Assembly (NCBI RefSeq): GCF_003248605.1
Contig: NZ_QFPF01000003.1
Span: 25,124 to 89,123, forward strand
Source of the DNA: Microbacterium sp.
GTDB lineage: Bacteria > Actinomycetota > Actinomycetes > Actinomycetales > Microbacteriaceae
DNA: 64,000 nucleotides
Direction of reading: 5' to 3'
Positions 36,197 through 44,800 of the stretch are shown here, one piece after another. The stretch's first letter is position 1. The number at the start of each line of letters is the position of its first letter. The position numbers and the translations under genes are program-made. The notes under the pieces are model-generated. The model was not told where the DNA came from. It made no database searches and saw nothing but the letters and a program-made list of their open reading frames with translations.

Positions 36197-37384
36197 GTGA
36201 GCGAGTCCCCGCAGCAGCCGCGTCGGCGTTTGGCCGACATGCTTCGCGAGCGCACGGTCGTCAGCGACATCGCCCCCGGCATCCCTCGCGGTCTTCGTGT
36301 GGCGACGGCGTATGCGTGGCGCCTGCTCGTGATCGCGGGGGCGATCGCCGTGGCCATCTGGATCGTCATCCAGCTCAAGCTGCTCGTCGTCCCGCTCCTG
36401 ATCGCGATCCTCGTCACCGCGCTGCTCTGGCCCGCGTTCACATGGATGCTGCGCCACCGCGTACCCCGCTGGCTCGCGATCGTGATCTCGGTGCTCGGCA
36501 CGCTCGCCGTGGTCGCCGCGCTGTTCTGGCTGGTCATCTGGCAGGTGTCACGGCAGTGGGCGAGTGTCCAGGATCGCACGGTGGACGCGGTCCTGCAGCT
36601 GCGCCAGTACCTCATCGACGGGCCGCTGCACCTGACCGAGGGGCAGATCGACGACTGGCTCCAGCAGGCCTGGACCTTCATCCAGCAGCAGGCCGAAGTG
36701 CTGCTCTCGGGGGCGCTCGCGTTCGGATCGACGCTCGGCCACGTCGTCACCGGCGCCCTGCTGGCGCTGTTCATCCTGCTCTGCACCCTGGCCGACGGCG
36801 GCGGTATCTGGAAGTGGACGCTGCGGCTGTTCCCGCGAGAGGCCCGTCCGGCCGTCGACGGGGCCGCGCGCTCGGGCTGGGTGACGGTGGTCAACTACGC
36901 CCGCACGCAGCTGCTCGTGGCCACGATCGATGCCGTCGGCATCGGCCTGGGCGCTTTCCTGCTCGGGGTGCCGCTCGCGATCCCGGTCGCCGTGCTGGTC
37001 TTCCTCGGCGCGTTCGTGCCGTTCATCGGAGCGATCGTCACCGGCACCGTCGCGGTGTTCCTCGCCCTGGTGTACAACGGCCCCTGGATCGCCTTCTGGA
37101 TGCTGGTGGTCGTCCTCGGTGTGCAGCAGCTCGAATCCCACGTGCTCCAGCCCATCCTGATGGGGTCCGCGGTCAAGGTGCATCCGTTGGCGGTCGTGCT
37201 CGTCGTGGCGGGCGGCGCGATGATTGCGGGCATCCCGGGTGCGCTGTTCGCGGTGCCCCTGGCCGCGTTCGTCAACGTGTTCGCCGTCTCGATCGGCTCG
37301 CGCGCGTGGGAGGATCCGGAGCGGGCCGTGCGCGGTGACCTGATCTGGAGCACGGTGCCCAGACCCCGAAGGAGTACCCGATGA
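36197..37384 (+). CDS. AI-2E/PerM-family membrane transporter
   Basis: A 395-residue protein with the AI-2E exporter fold: paired N-terminal helices (LLVIAGAIAVAIWIVIQLKLLVVPLL), a long amphipathic central region, FIPFIGA-like FVPFIGAIVTGTV, and QQLESHVLQPILMG, the conserved family stretch. The substrate is not predictable; family members include a quorum-signal exporter and Na+(Li+)/H+ antiporters. TAGACT at 36185-36190 sits 6 bases before the GTG. Its stop overlaps ilvA (ATGA). Confidence 0.92.
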   Translation: MSESPQQPRRRLADMLRERTVVSDIAPGIPRGLRVATAYAWRLLVIAGAIAVAIWIVIQLKLLVVPLLIAILVTALLWPAFTWMLRHRVPRWLAIVISVLGTLAVVAALFWLVIWQVSRQWASVQDRTVDAVLQLRQYLIDGPLHLTEGQIDDWLQQAWTFIQQQAEVLLSGALAFGSTLGHVVTGALLALFILLCTLADGGGIWKWTLRLFPREARPAVDGAARSGWVTVVNYARTQLLVATIDAVGIGLGAFLLGVPLAIPVAVLVFLGAFVPFIGAIVTGTVAVFLALVYNGPWIAFWMLVVVLGVQQLESHVLQPILMGSAVKVHPLAVVLVVAGGAMIAGIPGALFAVPLAAFVNVFAVSIGSRAWEDPERAVRGDLIWSTVPRPRRSTR

Positions 37385-38631
37385 GCGTTCCCGAGCCCCT
37401 CGTGCAGTCGATGCCGACGCTGGCGGAGTTCGAGGACGCGGCGGCCGAGCTGCACGGAGTCATCGGGCACACGCCGCTCGAGCTGTCGCAGCACCTCTCC
37501 GACGTCTTGGGGGTGCCGGTGCATCTCAAGCTCGAGAACCTGCAGCGCACCGGCTCGTTCAAGATCCGCGGCGCGACGTACCGTCTCTCGCGGCTCAGCG
37601 CCGAGGAGCGCGCGCGGGGAGTGGTGGCGGCATCCGCCGGGAACCACGCCCAGGGCGTCGCGCTCGCGGCGCAGGAGCTGGGGATCGCGGCGACGATCTT
37701 CATGCCGCTGGGAGTGCCGGTGCCCAAGCTCCTCGCGACCAGGGGCTACGGCGCCGATGTCATCCTCGAGGGGGCGACCGTCGAGACGCCGCTGCGGCTG
37801 GCGGCGGAGTTCGCCGAGCGCACGGGCGCCGTGTTGATCCCGCCCTTCGACCATCGCGACATCGTCGTCGGGCAGGGCACGCTCGGTCTCGAGCTGATCG
37901 ACGATCTGCCCGAGGTCGAGACGATCCTCGTCGGGATCGGCGGCGGCGGGCTCATCGCCGGCGTCGCCGCCGCCGTCAAGGCGCGGGCCGCCGCAGAGGG
38001 GCGCACCGTGCGCATCATCGGCGTCCAGGCCGAGAATGCCGCGCCGTACCCGCTCTCGCTGCGCGCGGGTCACCCGGTCGAGGTCGAGACTCGGCCGACG
38101 ATCGCCGACGGAATCCTCGTCGCGCGCCCCGGCGACATCCCGTTCGGCATCATCCGCGACCTCGTCGACGACGTCGTGACGGTCACCGACGACGACATCG
38201 CCCGGGCTCTTCTGGTGCTGCTCGAGCGTGCCAAGGTCGTCGTCGAACCCGCCGGCGCCGTCGGCGTCGCCGCGATCCTCGCGGGCAAGGTGCAGGCGCA
38301 GGGTCCGACGATCGCTGTGCTCTCGGGCGGCAACATCGACCCGCTGCTGCTGCAGCGCGTCGTTTCACACGGGCTGGCAGCATCCGGCCGGTACATGACG
38401 ATGCGCATCCCGTTGCCCGATCGTCCGGGTCAGCTCTCGCGGGTGTCGGATCTCATCGCGCATGCCGGGGCCAACGTCATCGAGGTGCTGCACACCCGGC
38501 ACGGCCAGGGACTGCAGATCAGCGAGGTGATCCTGCAGATCAGCGTCGAGACGCGCGGCGAGGAGCACAAGGCTCTGACCCTGCAGACGCTCAAGGACGC
38601 GGGCTTCGACCCCGTGGTCGTGCCCGACTGA
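37381..38631 (+). CDS. ilvA: Threonine ammonia-lyase (threonine dehydratase) with ACT domain
   Basis: A 416-residue PLP enzyme converting threonine to 2-oxobutanoate for isoleucine synthesis. The PLP lysine is in TGSFKIRGA, the glycine loop is GIGGGGLIAG, and ASAGNHAQGVALAA also matches. The C terminus has one ACT-like domain (MRIPLPDRPGQLSRVSDLIA) of the shorter regulatory type, so either biosynthetic or catabolic use is possible. The ATG overlaps the AI-2E stop. GGAG is 7 bases upstream. Confidence 0.95.
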   Translation: MSVPEPLVQSMPTLAEFEDAAAELHGVIGHTPLELSQHLSDVLGVPVHLKLENLQRTGSFKIRGATYRLSRLSAEERARGVVAASAGNHAQGVALAAQELGIAATIFMPLGVPVPKLLATRGYGADVILEGATVETPLRLAAEFAERTGAVLIPPFDHRDIVVGQGTLGLELIDDLPEVETILVGIGGGGLIAGVAAAVKARAAAEGRTVRIIGVQAENAAPYPLSLRAGHPVEVETRPTIADGILVARPGDIPFGIIRDLVDDVVTVTDDDIARALLVLLERAKVVVEPAGAVGVAAILAGKVQAQGPTIAVLSGGNIDPLLLQRVVSHGLAASGRYMTMRIPLPDRPGQLSRVSDLIAHAGANVIEVLHTRHGQGLQISEVILQISVETRGEEHKALTLQTLKDAGFDPVVVPD

Positions 38632-38657
38632 GGCGCGGTCCTTCGCGCAGACTTGCG

Positions 38658-38708
38658 TGTCCCGATTTCTGTCGCTGTGGCGTCGATCGAGCGACAGATT
38701 GTGGGACG
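38658..38708. repeat. Palindromic repeat family GTCCCA/GCGACAG, copy D
   Basis: Left arm TGTCCCGATTTCTGTCGC; right arm GCGACAGATTGTGGGACG. It is followed 84 bases later by copy E. The first 50 bases of the two copies, including the upstream GCGCAGACTTGCG, are almost identical, so this pair arose by local duplication. Confidence 0.9.
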
Positions 38709-38741
38709 TGCATCCGGCCGGCCGCCGCGCGCAGACTTGCG

Positions 38742-38792
38742 TGTCCCGATTTCTGTCGCTGTGGCGTCGATCAAGCGACAGAAATCGGGACA
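38742..38792. repeat. Palindromic repeat family GTCCCA/GCGACAG, copy E (perfect palindrome)
   Basis: The arms TGTCCCGATTTCTGTCGC and GCGACAGAAATCGGGACA are perfectly complementary over 18 bases around a 15-base loop. This is the cleanest copy and can serve as the family reference. It lies between convergent ilvA and greA. Confidence 0.93.
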
Positions 38793-38850
38793 CGCTCACC
38801 CACGCGCACCAACCGCGAACCCGAGAGGGTGAGGCGCGGGATGCTGTCGC

Positions 38851-39342
38851 TCAGTCGCCCGCGTACGTCTCGACCTTGACGATCTCAACGGGCATGTCGC
38901 GGCCGTTGGGGGCGGCATAGGTCGTCGTGTCGCCCTCCTTCAGTCCGAGGATCGCGGCGCCGATCGGGCTCGCCTCGCTGTACACGGAGAGGGCCGAGTC
39001 GGCGGCGAGCTCGCGGTTGGCGAGGAGGAACCGCAGTTCGCGTCCGGCGACGTTTGCCGTGACGACGGTGCCCGGCACGACGGTGCCATCGGATTCGGGG
39101 GCATCGCCGACGACGGCGGACTTGAGCAGCTGCTGCAGGTTGCGGATGCGCGCCTCCTGGCGACCCTGCTCGTCTTTGGCGGCGTGGTAGCCGCCGTTCT
39201 CCTTGAGGTCGCCCTCCTCGCGGGCGGCCTCGATGCGCGCCGCGATCTCCTCGCGCCCCGTGGTGGCGAGGTGCTCGAGCTCGGCGGCGAGACGATCGTA
39301 GGCGTCCTGCGTGAGGAAGGTCACCGGGGCATCGTTCGACAC
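38851..39342 (-). CDS. greA: Transcription elongation factor GreA
   Basis: A 163-residue protein. The N-terminal coiled coil with the acidic tip AAREEGDLKENGGYHAAKDEQG inserts in the RNA polymerase secondary channel and stimulates transcript cleavage. The C-terminal FKBP-like domain has VYSEASPIGAAILGLKEGD, the usual GreA ending. Length is normal. GGAG appears upstream of the ATG at 39342 (GAAGGAGCAC). DUF4307 lies upstream on the same strand but is separated by a terminator. Confidence 0.97.
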   Translation of the reverse strand: MSNDAPVTFLTQDAYDRLAAELEHLATTGREEIAARIEAAREEGDLKENGGYHAAKDEQGRQEARIRNLQQLLKSAVVGDAPESDGTVVPGTVVTANVAGRELRFLLANRELAADSALSVYSEASPIGAAILGLKEGDTTTYAAPNGRDMPVEIVKVETYAGD

Positions 39343-39394
39343 GGTGTGCTCCTTCGTTCAGAAGTGGGTATCCGGGGGCGCCAGGCCCACCGAC

Positions 39395-39427
39395 TAATCA
39401 AAACGCCCCGGCATCGTGCCAGGGCGT
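39395..39427 (-). terminator. Rho-independent terminator with T-tract after the DUF4307 gene
   Basis: On the minus strand ACGCCCTGGCA pairs with TGCCGGGGCGT (one mismatch) around a 3-base loop, followed by TTTTGATT. It lies 21 bases after the DUF4307 stop and separates it from greA. Confidence 0.8.
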
Positions 39428-39447
39428 GTCGTGGTGTGGCTGAAAGC

Positions 39448-39843
39448 CTAGGTGACCCAGCAGGAGTTCACCAAACCCGTCGTCGCGCGCGCGAGCGTCG
39501 GCACGGTCTCGGTGAACGCCCGGGTGGCCTCGGCGGCGGGGGGCAGCACGATGACCTTCCACCCGACCACGCCGAACTCGGGATCGAGTGCCTCGAGGGC
39601 GCAGGCGATCTCCCGCCCCGTCGGCCCGCTCACCTGGAACGACACCGACACCGCGTGCTCGTCGACGACGGTGAACCCCGTGTCGTCGGCGCGCACGTCG
39701 TCGAGCGTCGAGCTGATCGTGACCCACGCGAGCGCACCCACGGCGAGCGCCGCGACGGCGATGACGGCGACCCACGCCGCGCGCCGGCGACCCGGGCGGC
39801 GAGTGCGGCCGTAGCGGTCATCGAGGTGTTCTTGCGCGGTCAT
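39448..39843 (-). CDS. DUF4307 family membrane protein
   Basis: A 131-residue bitopic protein. A basic N terminus (DDRYGRTRRPGRRRA) precedes one transmembrane helix (AWVAVIAVAALAVGALAWVTI). An extracytoplasmic beta-rich domain follows with the actinobacterial DUF4307 features FTVVDEHAVSVSFQVSGP and CALEALDPEFGVVGWK, and a final NSCWVT. Two cysteines may pair outside. Function unknown. It occupies the usual position next to greA. Confidence 0.85.
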   Translation of the reverse strand: MTAQEHLDDRYGRTRRPGRRRAAWVAVIAVAALAVGALAWVTISSTLDDVRADDTGFTVVDEHAVSVSFQVSGPTGREIACALEALDPEFGVVGWKVIVLPPAAEATRAFTETVPTLARATTGLVNSCWVT

Positions 39844-39942
39844 CGGTCGATCCGGGGGAGAAGTTAGGCTGGAATCTCCAGGCTATGCGTTCGCGGAGGC
39901 CCCGACGTCACCGTCGCGGCGACCGTGCGGAACAGGACCCCG

Positions 39943-40296
39943 ATGTCGTTCATCCCCTTCACCGTTCTCGGCGTCCTCGCGGCGACCCCCGTGCCCTCCC
40001 CGTCGCCCACGACACCGCCCGATGAGCTGGTGACCCCGGGCTTCGGAGGGTTCGCCGTGATCGCGGTGCTCGTGGTCGCGGTGTTCGCCCTCGTCTGGGA
40101 CATGCAGCGGCGCATCCGCCGCACCCGGTACCGCTCCGAGATCGACGCCGAACTCGACGCCGAGCAGGCCGCCCAGGCGGATCGAGACGCGCGGCCCGCC
40201 GCCGACGGGCCTACCACGGGGGATGCCGCCGACCCGGGCACCGCCGCCGGCGAGGAGCCGCGCGGCCCGGGCGAATCCGGTCCGCCGCGCGGCTGA
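39943..40296 (+). CDS. Small single-span membrane protein with acidic/Pro tail
   Basis: A 117-residue protein. A weak N-terminal hydrophobic stretch (FIPFTVLGVLAATPVPSPSP) is followed by a transmembrane helix (FGGFAVIAVLVVAVFALVWDM), a basic RRIRRTRYRSE collar and a disordered Ala/Gly/Pro/Glu tail. ATG 39943 has AGGA 5 bases upstream and is preferred over GTG 39925. TAGGCT at 39865-39870 could be its promoter. No family recognised. It converges with the hemolysin III gene. Confidence 0.7.
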   Translation: MSFIPFTVLGVLAATPVPSPSPTTPPDELVTPGFGGFAVIAVLVVAVFALVWDMQRRIRRTRYRSEIDAELDAEQAAQADRDARPAADGPTTGDAADPGTAAGEEPRGPGESGPPRG

Positions 40297-40306
40297 GACA
40301 GGACGA

Positions 40307-41032
40307 CTAGGCGTTGTAGACGGGATTCAGCGCGATCAGCAGGGCTGCGGTCCAGTGGCAGAGGAACGCCAGGACCGTGCACACGTGGAAGATCTCGTGG
40401 AAGCCGAAGTGACCCGGCCAGGGGTTGGGCCGCTTGAGTGCGTAGACGACGGCGCCGGCGGTGTAGAGCAGCCCGCCGATGACGACGAGGATCATCATCG
40501 CGAAGTTGGCCTGCAGCAGATCGCCGAAGTACATCACCGCCGCCCACCCGAGCACGAGGTAAAGGGCCACGTAGAGCCAGCGCGGGGCACCGATCCAGAA
40601 GACCCGGAACAGGATGCCGAGCACGGCGCCGCCCCAGACGAGAGTGAGCAGCAGCATCCCCTTCTCGGGCGGGAGTGCCAGTACGGCGATCGGGGTGTAG
40701 GTGCCGGCGATCAGCAGGAGGATGTTGGCGTGGTCGATCCGCTTGAGCACGGCCTTGGTCTTGGGGCCCCAGGAGAACCGGTGGTAGAGCGCCGAGTTGC
40801 CGAACAGCAGCAGGGAGGTGGCCATGAACACCGCGGACGCCCACGTAGCGGCGGTGCCCTGAGCGAGCACGATGAGCACGATCCCCGCCGCGATCGCGAC
40901 GGGGAAGGTGGCGGCGTGGATCCACCCGCGCCACGTCGGCCGGATCTCGATGCTCGCGTCGACGTCAGCCGCCTCCATGAGGGGAAGGGCGGGGACCTCC
41001 GGGGCTCGGGTGCGGGATCGACGGCGGCTCAC
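40307..41032 (-). CDS. Hemolysin III / PAQR-family membrane protein
   Basis: A 241-residue protein with seven transmembrane helices. The family motifs are visible: WRGWIHAATFPVAIAAG, SALYHRFSW with the conserved His, RIDHANILLLIAGTYTP, and near the C terminus GHFGFHEIFHVCTVLAFLCHW with His residues for zinc. Bacterial members are predicted hydrolases related to adiponectin receptors. GTG 41032 is the start: TACCCT lies 6 bases upstream. An upstream ATG at 41071 is less likely. It is divergent from uppS with both -10 boxes within 60 bases. Confidence 0.92.
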   Translation of the reverse strand: MSRRRSRTRAPEVPALPLMEAADVDASIEIRPTWRGWIHAATFPVAIAAGIVLIVLAQGTAATWASAVFMATSLLLFGNSALYHRFSWGPKTKAVLKRIDHANILLLIAGTYTPIAVLALPPEKGMLLLTLVWGGAVLGILFRVFWIGAPRWLYVALYLVLGWAAVMYFGDLLQANFAMMILVVIGGLLYTAGAVVYALKRPNPWPGHFGFHEIFHVCTVLAFLCHWTAALLIALNPVYNA

Positions 41033-41091
41033 CCCTTCAGGGTAAGCGCCCGTGCATGCCCCCGGCGGCACATGGCCGGTAGCGTAGGAGG

Positions 41092-41877
41092 GTGAGCACA
41101 GGCCGTTCGAACGAGGGACGCGGTCCCCTCTATCGCCTGTACATCAATCGTCTGCGCCGGCGCCTGCCCGGCGATGCGGTGCCGCACCACGTGGCGATGA
41201 TGATCGATGGCAACAGGCGCTGGGCGCGTCAGCTCGGGTACGACTCGGCGGCGCACGGGCACCGCGCGGGCGCCGCGAAGATGCGCGAGTTCCTCACGTG
41301 GTGCGACGACGTGGGAGTGGGAGTCGTATCGCTGTACCTGCTCTCGCACGACAACCTGGCCAAGCGCGATTCGCGGGAGCTCGGCGATCTGCTCGAGATC
41401 ATCGCCGAGCTCGCCGAGTCGCTCTCGCGCGAGCGCGACTGGCGCGTGCAGCACGTGGGTCGTTCGGCGAACCTGCCTCCCGAGCTCGCCGAGGTGCTCA
41501 GCGACGTGCAGGAGCGCACGCGGATGCACACCGGCATGCACGTCAACCTCGCCGTGGGCTACGGCGGTCGCAGCGAGATCGTCGACGCGGTGCGCAGCAT
41601 CATCGCCGCACACCACGAGCAGGGCGGCTCGCTCGAGGAGCTGGCCGAGAGCCTCACCCCCGAGCAGATCGGCGAGCACCTCTACACCGGCGGTCAGCCC
41701 GATCCGGATCTTGTCATCCGCACCTCCGGTGAGCAGCGTCTGTCGGACTTCCTGCTGTGGCAGAGTGCGCACAGCGAGTTCTACTTCGTCGAGGCGCTCG
41801 GGCCCGACCTGCGCGAGGTCGACTTCCTCCGCGCGATGAGGGATTTCTCGTCCCGCGATCGGCGCTACGGCTCCTGA
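41092..41877 (+). CDS. uppS: Isoprenyl diphosphate synthase (cis-prenyltransferase, UppS family)
   Basis: A 261-residue cis-prenyltransferase that makes polyprenyl diphosphate carrier lipid for cell-wall synthesis. The motifs are HVAMMIDGNRRWARQLG (catalytic Asp), AGAAKMREFLTWC, VSLYLLSHDN, NLAVGYGGRSEIVDA, DLVIRTSGEQRLSDFLLWQ and HSEFYFVEALGPDLREVDF. AGGAGG abuts the GTG start, and TAGCGT at 41080-41085 lies 6 bases before it. In actinobacteria one paralog makes short (Z-farnesyl) and another long chains; sequence alone does not settle which this is. Confidence 0.95.
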   Translation: MSTGRSNEGRGPLYRLYINRLRRRLPGDAVPHHVAMMIDGNRRWARQLGYDSAAHGHRAGAAKMREFLTWCDDVGVGVVSLYLLSHDNLAKRDSRELGDLLEIIAELAESLSRERDWRVQHVGRSANLPPELAEVLSDVQERTRMHTGMHVNLAVGYGGRSEIVDAVRSIIAAHHEQGGSLEELAESLTPEQIGEHLYTGGQPDPDLVIRTSGEQRLSDFLLWQSAHSEFYFVEALGPDLREVDFLRAMRDFSSRDRRYGS

Positions 41878-41911
41878 CCGCGCCCGCTCGGCGCGTGCCA
41901 GAATGAGGCTC

Positions 41912-43027
41912 GTGAGCACGATCGAGCAGTACCAGGCGACGTTCGATCTCGAACCGGGTTACCTCGACTGGGCGGCCTTCGGCCCGCTCTCCCCGACGGT
42001 GCGCGAGGAGAGCGCCGCCGATCTCGAGCTGCTGGGCACCGGCCGCCGCTCGAGCATCGAGCATGTCGACGAGCACGCCGAAGCCGCCACAGGACTGATC
42101 GCGGGGATGCTGGGAGCCCGTGCCGACGCCGTCACCCTCCAGCCGTCGACCACCGACGCCCTGATGCACGCAGCTTTCGGTGTCACGGGCGGTGTCGTTC
42201 TCTCCCGCCTCGACTTCTCCAGTCTCACCGTGGCCGTGAGCCGGGCTGCGGAGGCGCTGCACGCGGCGAACGCGCAGTGGGTCGATCCGCCTGCGGGGTT
42301 CATGACCCCCGAGGTCGTGCGCGATGCGCTCACCCCCGAGACGCGGGCCGTCGCCGTCAGCCTCGTCGACTACCGCACGGGCTACCGAGCCGATCTCAGC
42401 GCGCTGCGCGAGGTCATCGGCGACCGTCTGCTCATCGTCGACGCCATCCAGGGTTTCGGTGTCGTCGAAGCCGATTACGCCGCGGCCGACGTGGTGTGCG
42501 CCAGCGGATACACCTGGCTGCGAGCGGGTCGTGGCACCGGCTTCGCCTGGTTCTCGGATCGGGCGCTCGAGCACCTCGTTCCCGTCTTCTCGGGTCGTAC
42601 CGGCATCGTGCCCGGCACGGGTGATGTGCCGCCACCCGCGCACGCCGCATCCGCGTTCACGGTCAGCCCGCCGGATCAGATCGCCGCCGCGCGCCTGACC
42701 GCGTCGCTGCGCGAGGTGCGGGACGTCGGGGTCCCCGCGATCGAGCAGGCCCTGGCCGAACGGACGCGAGACGTGCTCTTCCTCGCGGAGCGTCACGGAC
42801 TTTCCACCGTGACCCCGCGCGAGCCGTCGCGCCGCGCAGGCATCGTCGCCCTGGCACCGGACCCGGCCGATGTCGCGACCCTCGCCGCGTCGCTGTCCAA
42901 TCACGGCATCACCTGCACGGTGCGCGCGGGCCTTGTGCGCCTGTCCCCGCATGTGGGCACCGGGGGAGACACTTTCCTGATGCTGGGCGACGCGCTCGCG
43001 GCCTTCGCGCAGGCGCGCTCCTGGTGA
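41912..43027 (+). CDS. Class V aminotransferase-fold protein with Thr in place of the PLP lysine
   Basis: A 371-residue protein of the aminotransferase class V (NifS/CsdA/kynureninase-like) fold. Recognisable blocks are YLDWAAFGPLSPTV, LQPSTTDALMHAAFG, SLVDYRTGYRADLSALREV and LLIVDAIQGFGVVEADY (Asp177 for the cofactor nitrogen). The Schiff-base motif, normally SGHKWL or GYKWL, reads SGYTWLRAGRGTGF, with Thr201 where Lys is expected. It is thus probably not a normal transaminase. GTG 41912 is 7 bases after CAGAAT; ATG 41903 is an alternative. It lies downstream of uppS. Confidence 0.87.
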   Translation: MSTIEQYQATFDLEPGYLDWAAFGPLSPTVREESAADLELLGTGRRSSIEHVDEHAEAATGLIAGMLGARADAVTLQPSTTDALMHAAFGVTGGVVLSRLDFSSLTVAVSRAAEALHAANAQWVDPPAGFMTPEVVRDALTPETRAVAVSLVDYRTGYRADLSALREVIGDRLLIVDAIQGFGVVEADYAAADVVCASGYTWLRAGRGTGFAWFSDRALEHLVPVFSGRTGIVPGTGDVPPPAHAASAFTVSPPDQIAAARLTASLREVRDVGVPAIEQALAERTRDVLFLAERHGLSTVTPREPSRRAGIVALAPDPADVATLAASLSNHGITCTVRAGLVRLSPHVGTGGDTFLMLGDALAAFAQARSW

Positions 43028-43086
43028 GCGCTCGCGGCACGTCTCATCGAATTTACCCCGCCGTAACCTGCCGCGGGCGTGTCGGA

Positions 43087-43117
43087 TTGGCACCTCCGCG
43101 ACCCGCGGTCGTACCTT
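43087..43117 (+). promoter_or_regulatory. Candidate promoter of the phoH gene
   Basis: TTGGCA (43087-43092) and TACCTT (43112-43117) with a 19-base spacer. It predicts a leader of about 100 bases before GTG 43225. The leader contains GGGCAAGGCGCCC- and CCGGGGATCACCCCGG-like hairpins. No known riboswitch is recognised. Confidence 0.45.
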
Positions 43118-43224
43118 CATCTCATCGGGCAAGGCGCCCGGTCGGGTCGGCCACCAGAGTGCGACTCGTAACCCTCGTGGTCGACTAGCGGATACCGGGG
43201 ATCACCCCGGGTCGGGAGCAGGTT

Positions 43225-44607
43225 GTGACCACAGGGGCAGCGCGCCAGCAACACACGACGACCTCGCACGAGACGCGACACTCGCACGCATCTCACCGCC
43301 ACGACGACACCGGGGAGTTGCTGCGCACGTACGTGCTCGACACCTCTGTGCTGCTGTCGGACCCGCGGGCGTTCTTCCGCTTCGCGGAGCACAACGTCGT
43401 CATTCCCGTCGTCGTCGTCTCGGAGCTCGAGGGTAAGCGGCACGATCCCGAGATCGGCTATTTCGCGCGGCAGGCCCTGCGCCACCTCGACGAACTGCGC
43501 GTCGAGCACGGACGGCTCGACTTCCCCGTGCCGGTGGGACAGGGTGGCACCCTGCGTGTCGAGCTGAACAACACGGACCAGACCGTGCTGCCCTCGGGCC
43601 TGCGCCTCTCCGACAACGACACCCGCATCCTCGCGGTCGCGATGAACCTCGCCCAGGACGGTCAGGAGGTCACCGTCGTCTCGAAGGACCTGCCGATGCG
43701 CGTCAAGGCGGCATCGCTGGGCATCCAGGCCGAGGAGTACCTCGCCGAGCAGGCCGTGGATTCCGGGTGGACGGGCATCGCGACCCTCGACCTCTCGGGA
43801 GACGAGCTGAGCGACCTCTACGAGAGCGAGGTCGGTGCGCACGAGAACGTGGCGGGCCTGCCGGTGAACACGGGCCTCATCATCCATTCCGAGCGCGGGT
43901 CGGCTCTCGCGCGGGTCACGGGGGAGGGCGAGTTCCGGCTCGTGCGCGGCGACCGCGAGGCCTTCGGCCTCCACGGTCGCTCCGCAGAGCAGCGGATCGC
44001 GATCGATCTGCTCCTCGACCCGGAGGTGGGCATCGTCTCGCTCGGAGGGCGTGCCGGCACGGGCAAGTCGGCGCTCGCGCTGTGCGCCGCGCTCGAATCG
44101 GTGCTCGAGAGGCAGCAGCAGCGCAAGATCATCGTCTTCCGCCCGCTGTTCGCCGTCGGCGGTCAGGAGCTGGGCTACCTGCCCGGCGATCAGGCCGAGA
44201 AGATGAACCCGTGGGGCCAGGCGGTGTTCGACACCCTCGGATCGGTCGTCTCACCCAACGTGCTCGAGGAGGTGCTCGAGCGGGGCATGCTGGAGGTCCT
44301 TCCTCTGACGCACATCCGCGGGCGCTCGCTGCACGACGCGTTCGTGATCGTCGACGAGGCGCAGTCGCTCGAGCGAAATGTGCTGCTGACGGTACTCAGC
44401 CGGATCGGTCAGAACTCCCGCGTCGTGCTCACCCACGACGTCGGACAGCGGGACAACTTGCGTGTCGGTCGGCACGACGGGGTCGCATCGGTCATCGAGA
44501 CGTTGAAGGGCCATGGGCTCTTCGGGCATGTGACTCTGCAGCGCTCCGAGCGTTCGGCGATCGCCGCACTTGTGACCGACCTGCTGGAGGCCGGCGAGCT
44601 GGCCTGA
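43225..44607 (+). CDS. PhoH-like ATPase with N-terminal PIN RNase domain
   Basis: A 460-residue fusion. A His-rich N-terminal tail precedes a PIN domain ([61 protein letters not shown]), which has the acidic metal site. The C-terminal PhoH module has Walker [43 protein letters not shown] and Walker [22 protein letters not shown]. Mycobacterial PhoH2 proteins of this layout are RNA helicases/RNases. A strong terminator hairpin lies 8 bases downstream. A 100-base leader precedes the GTG, which has GGAG 7 bases upstream. Confidence 0.94.
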   Translation: MTTGAARQQHTTTSHETRHSHASHRHDDTGELLRTYVLDTSVLLSDPRAFFRFAEHNVVIPVVVVSELEGKRHDPEIGYFARQALRHLDELRVEHGRLDFPVPVGQGGTLRVELNNTDQTVLPSGLRLSDNDTRILAVAMNLAQDGQEVTVVSKDLPMRVKAASLGIQAEEYLAEQAVDSGWTGIATLDLSGDELSDLYESEVGAHENVAGLPVNTGLIIHSERGSALARVTGEGEFRLVRGDREAFGLHGRSAEQRIAIDLLLDPEVGIVSLGGRAGTGKSALALCAALESVLERQQQRKIIVFRPLFAVGGQELGYLPGDQAEKMNPWGQAVFDTLGSVVSPNVLEEVLERGMLEVLPLTHIRGRSLHDAFVIVDEAQSLERNVLLTVLSRIGQNSRVVLTHDVGQRDNLRVGRHDGVASVIETLKGHGLFGHVTLQRSERSAIAALVTDLLEAGELA

Positions 44608-44614
44608 GCCGCCC

Positions 44615-44650
44615 CGAAGCGGGGGGGAGCGCTGCTCCGCCCCCGCTTCG
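44615..44650 (+). terminator. Strong terminator after phoH
   Basis: CGAAGCGGGGG pairs perfectly with CCCCCGCTTCG, enclosing an inner GGAGC/GCTCC hairpin with a 3-base loop. Located 8 bases beyond the phoH stop. Confidence 0.88.
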
Positions 44651-44677
44651 GCGTTCAGAGGGCATTCATGCGCAGGA

Positions 44678-44719
44678 ATGAGAGAACTCTCATGCCATTT
44701 ATCGGCATCTTCTCATGCC
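44678..44719. promoter_or_regulatory. AT-richer region with palindrome and direct repeat
   Basis: ATGAGAGAACTCTCAT (44678-44693) is an inverted repeat with 7-base arms. TCTCATGCC occurs twice (44688-44696, 44711-44719), 23 bases apart. The stretch 44660-44755 is clearly less GC-rich than its surroundings and lies upstream of the structured element at 44801. It may hold a promoter (TTGTCA at 44723 with a weak TTCCAT at 44745) or regulator sites. The 391-base gap 44608-44998 holds no protein gene I can support. Confidence 0.4.
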
Positions 44720-44800
44720 CGTTTGTCATTCTGTACATGCAAACTTCCATAGGCGCCCGCTCCGGCGGGTCAGGAATCCGCTTCCGGTCTCCCCAGTCCG

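Noticed and set aside
38645..38795. Possible insertion sequence ends
   Set aside because: The inverted arms enclose only 15 bases and no transposase; these are stand-alone palindromic repeats.
43118..43224. Riboswitch in the phoH leader
   Set aside because: Some hairpins are visible, but I could match no known aptamer, so only a promoter and leader are reported.
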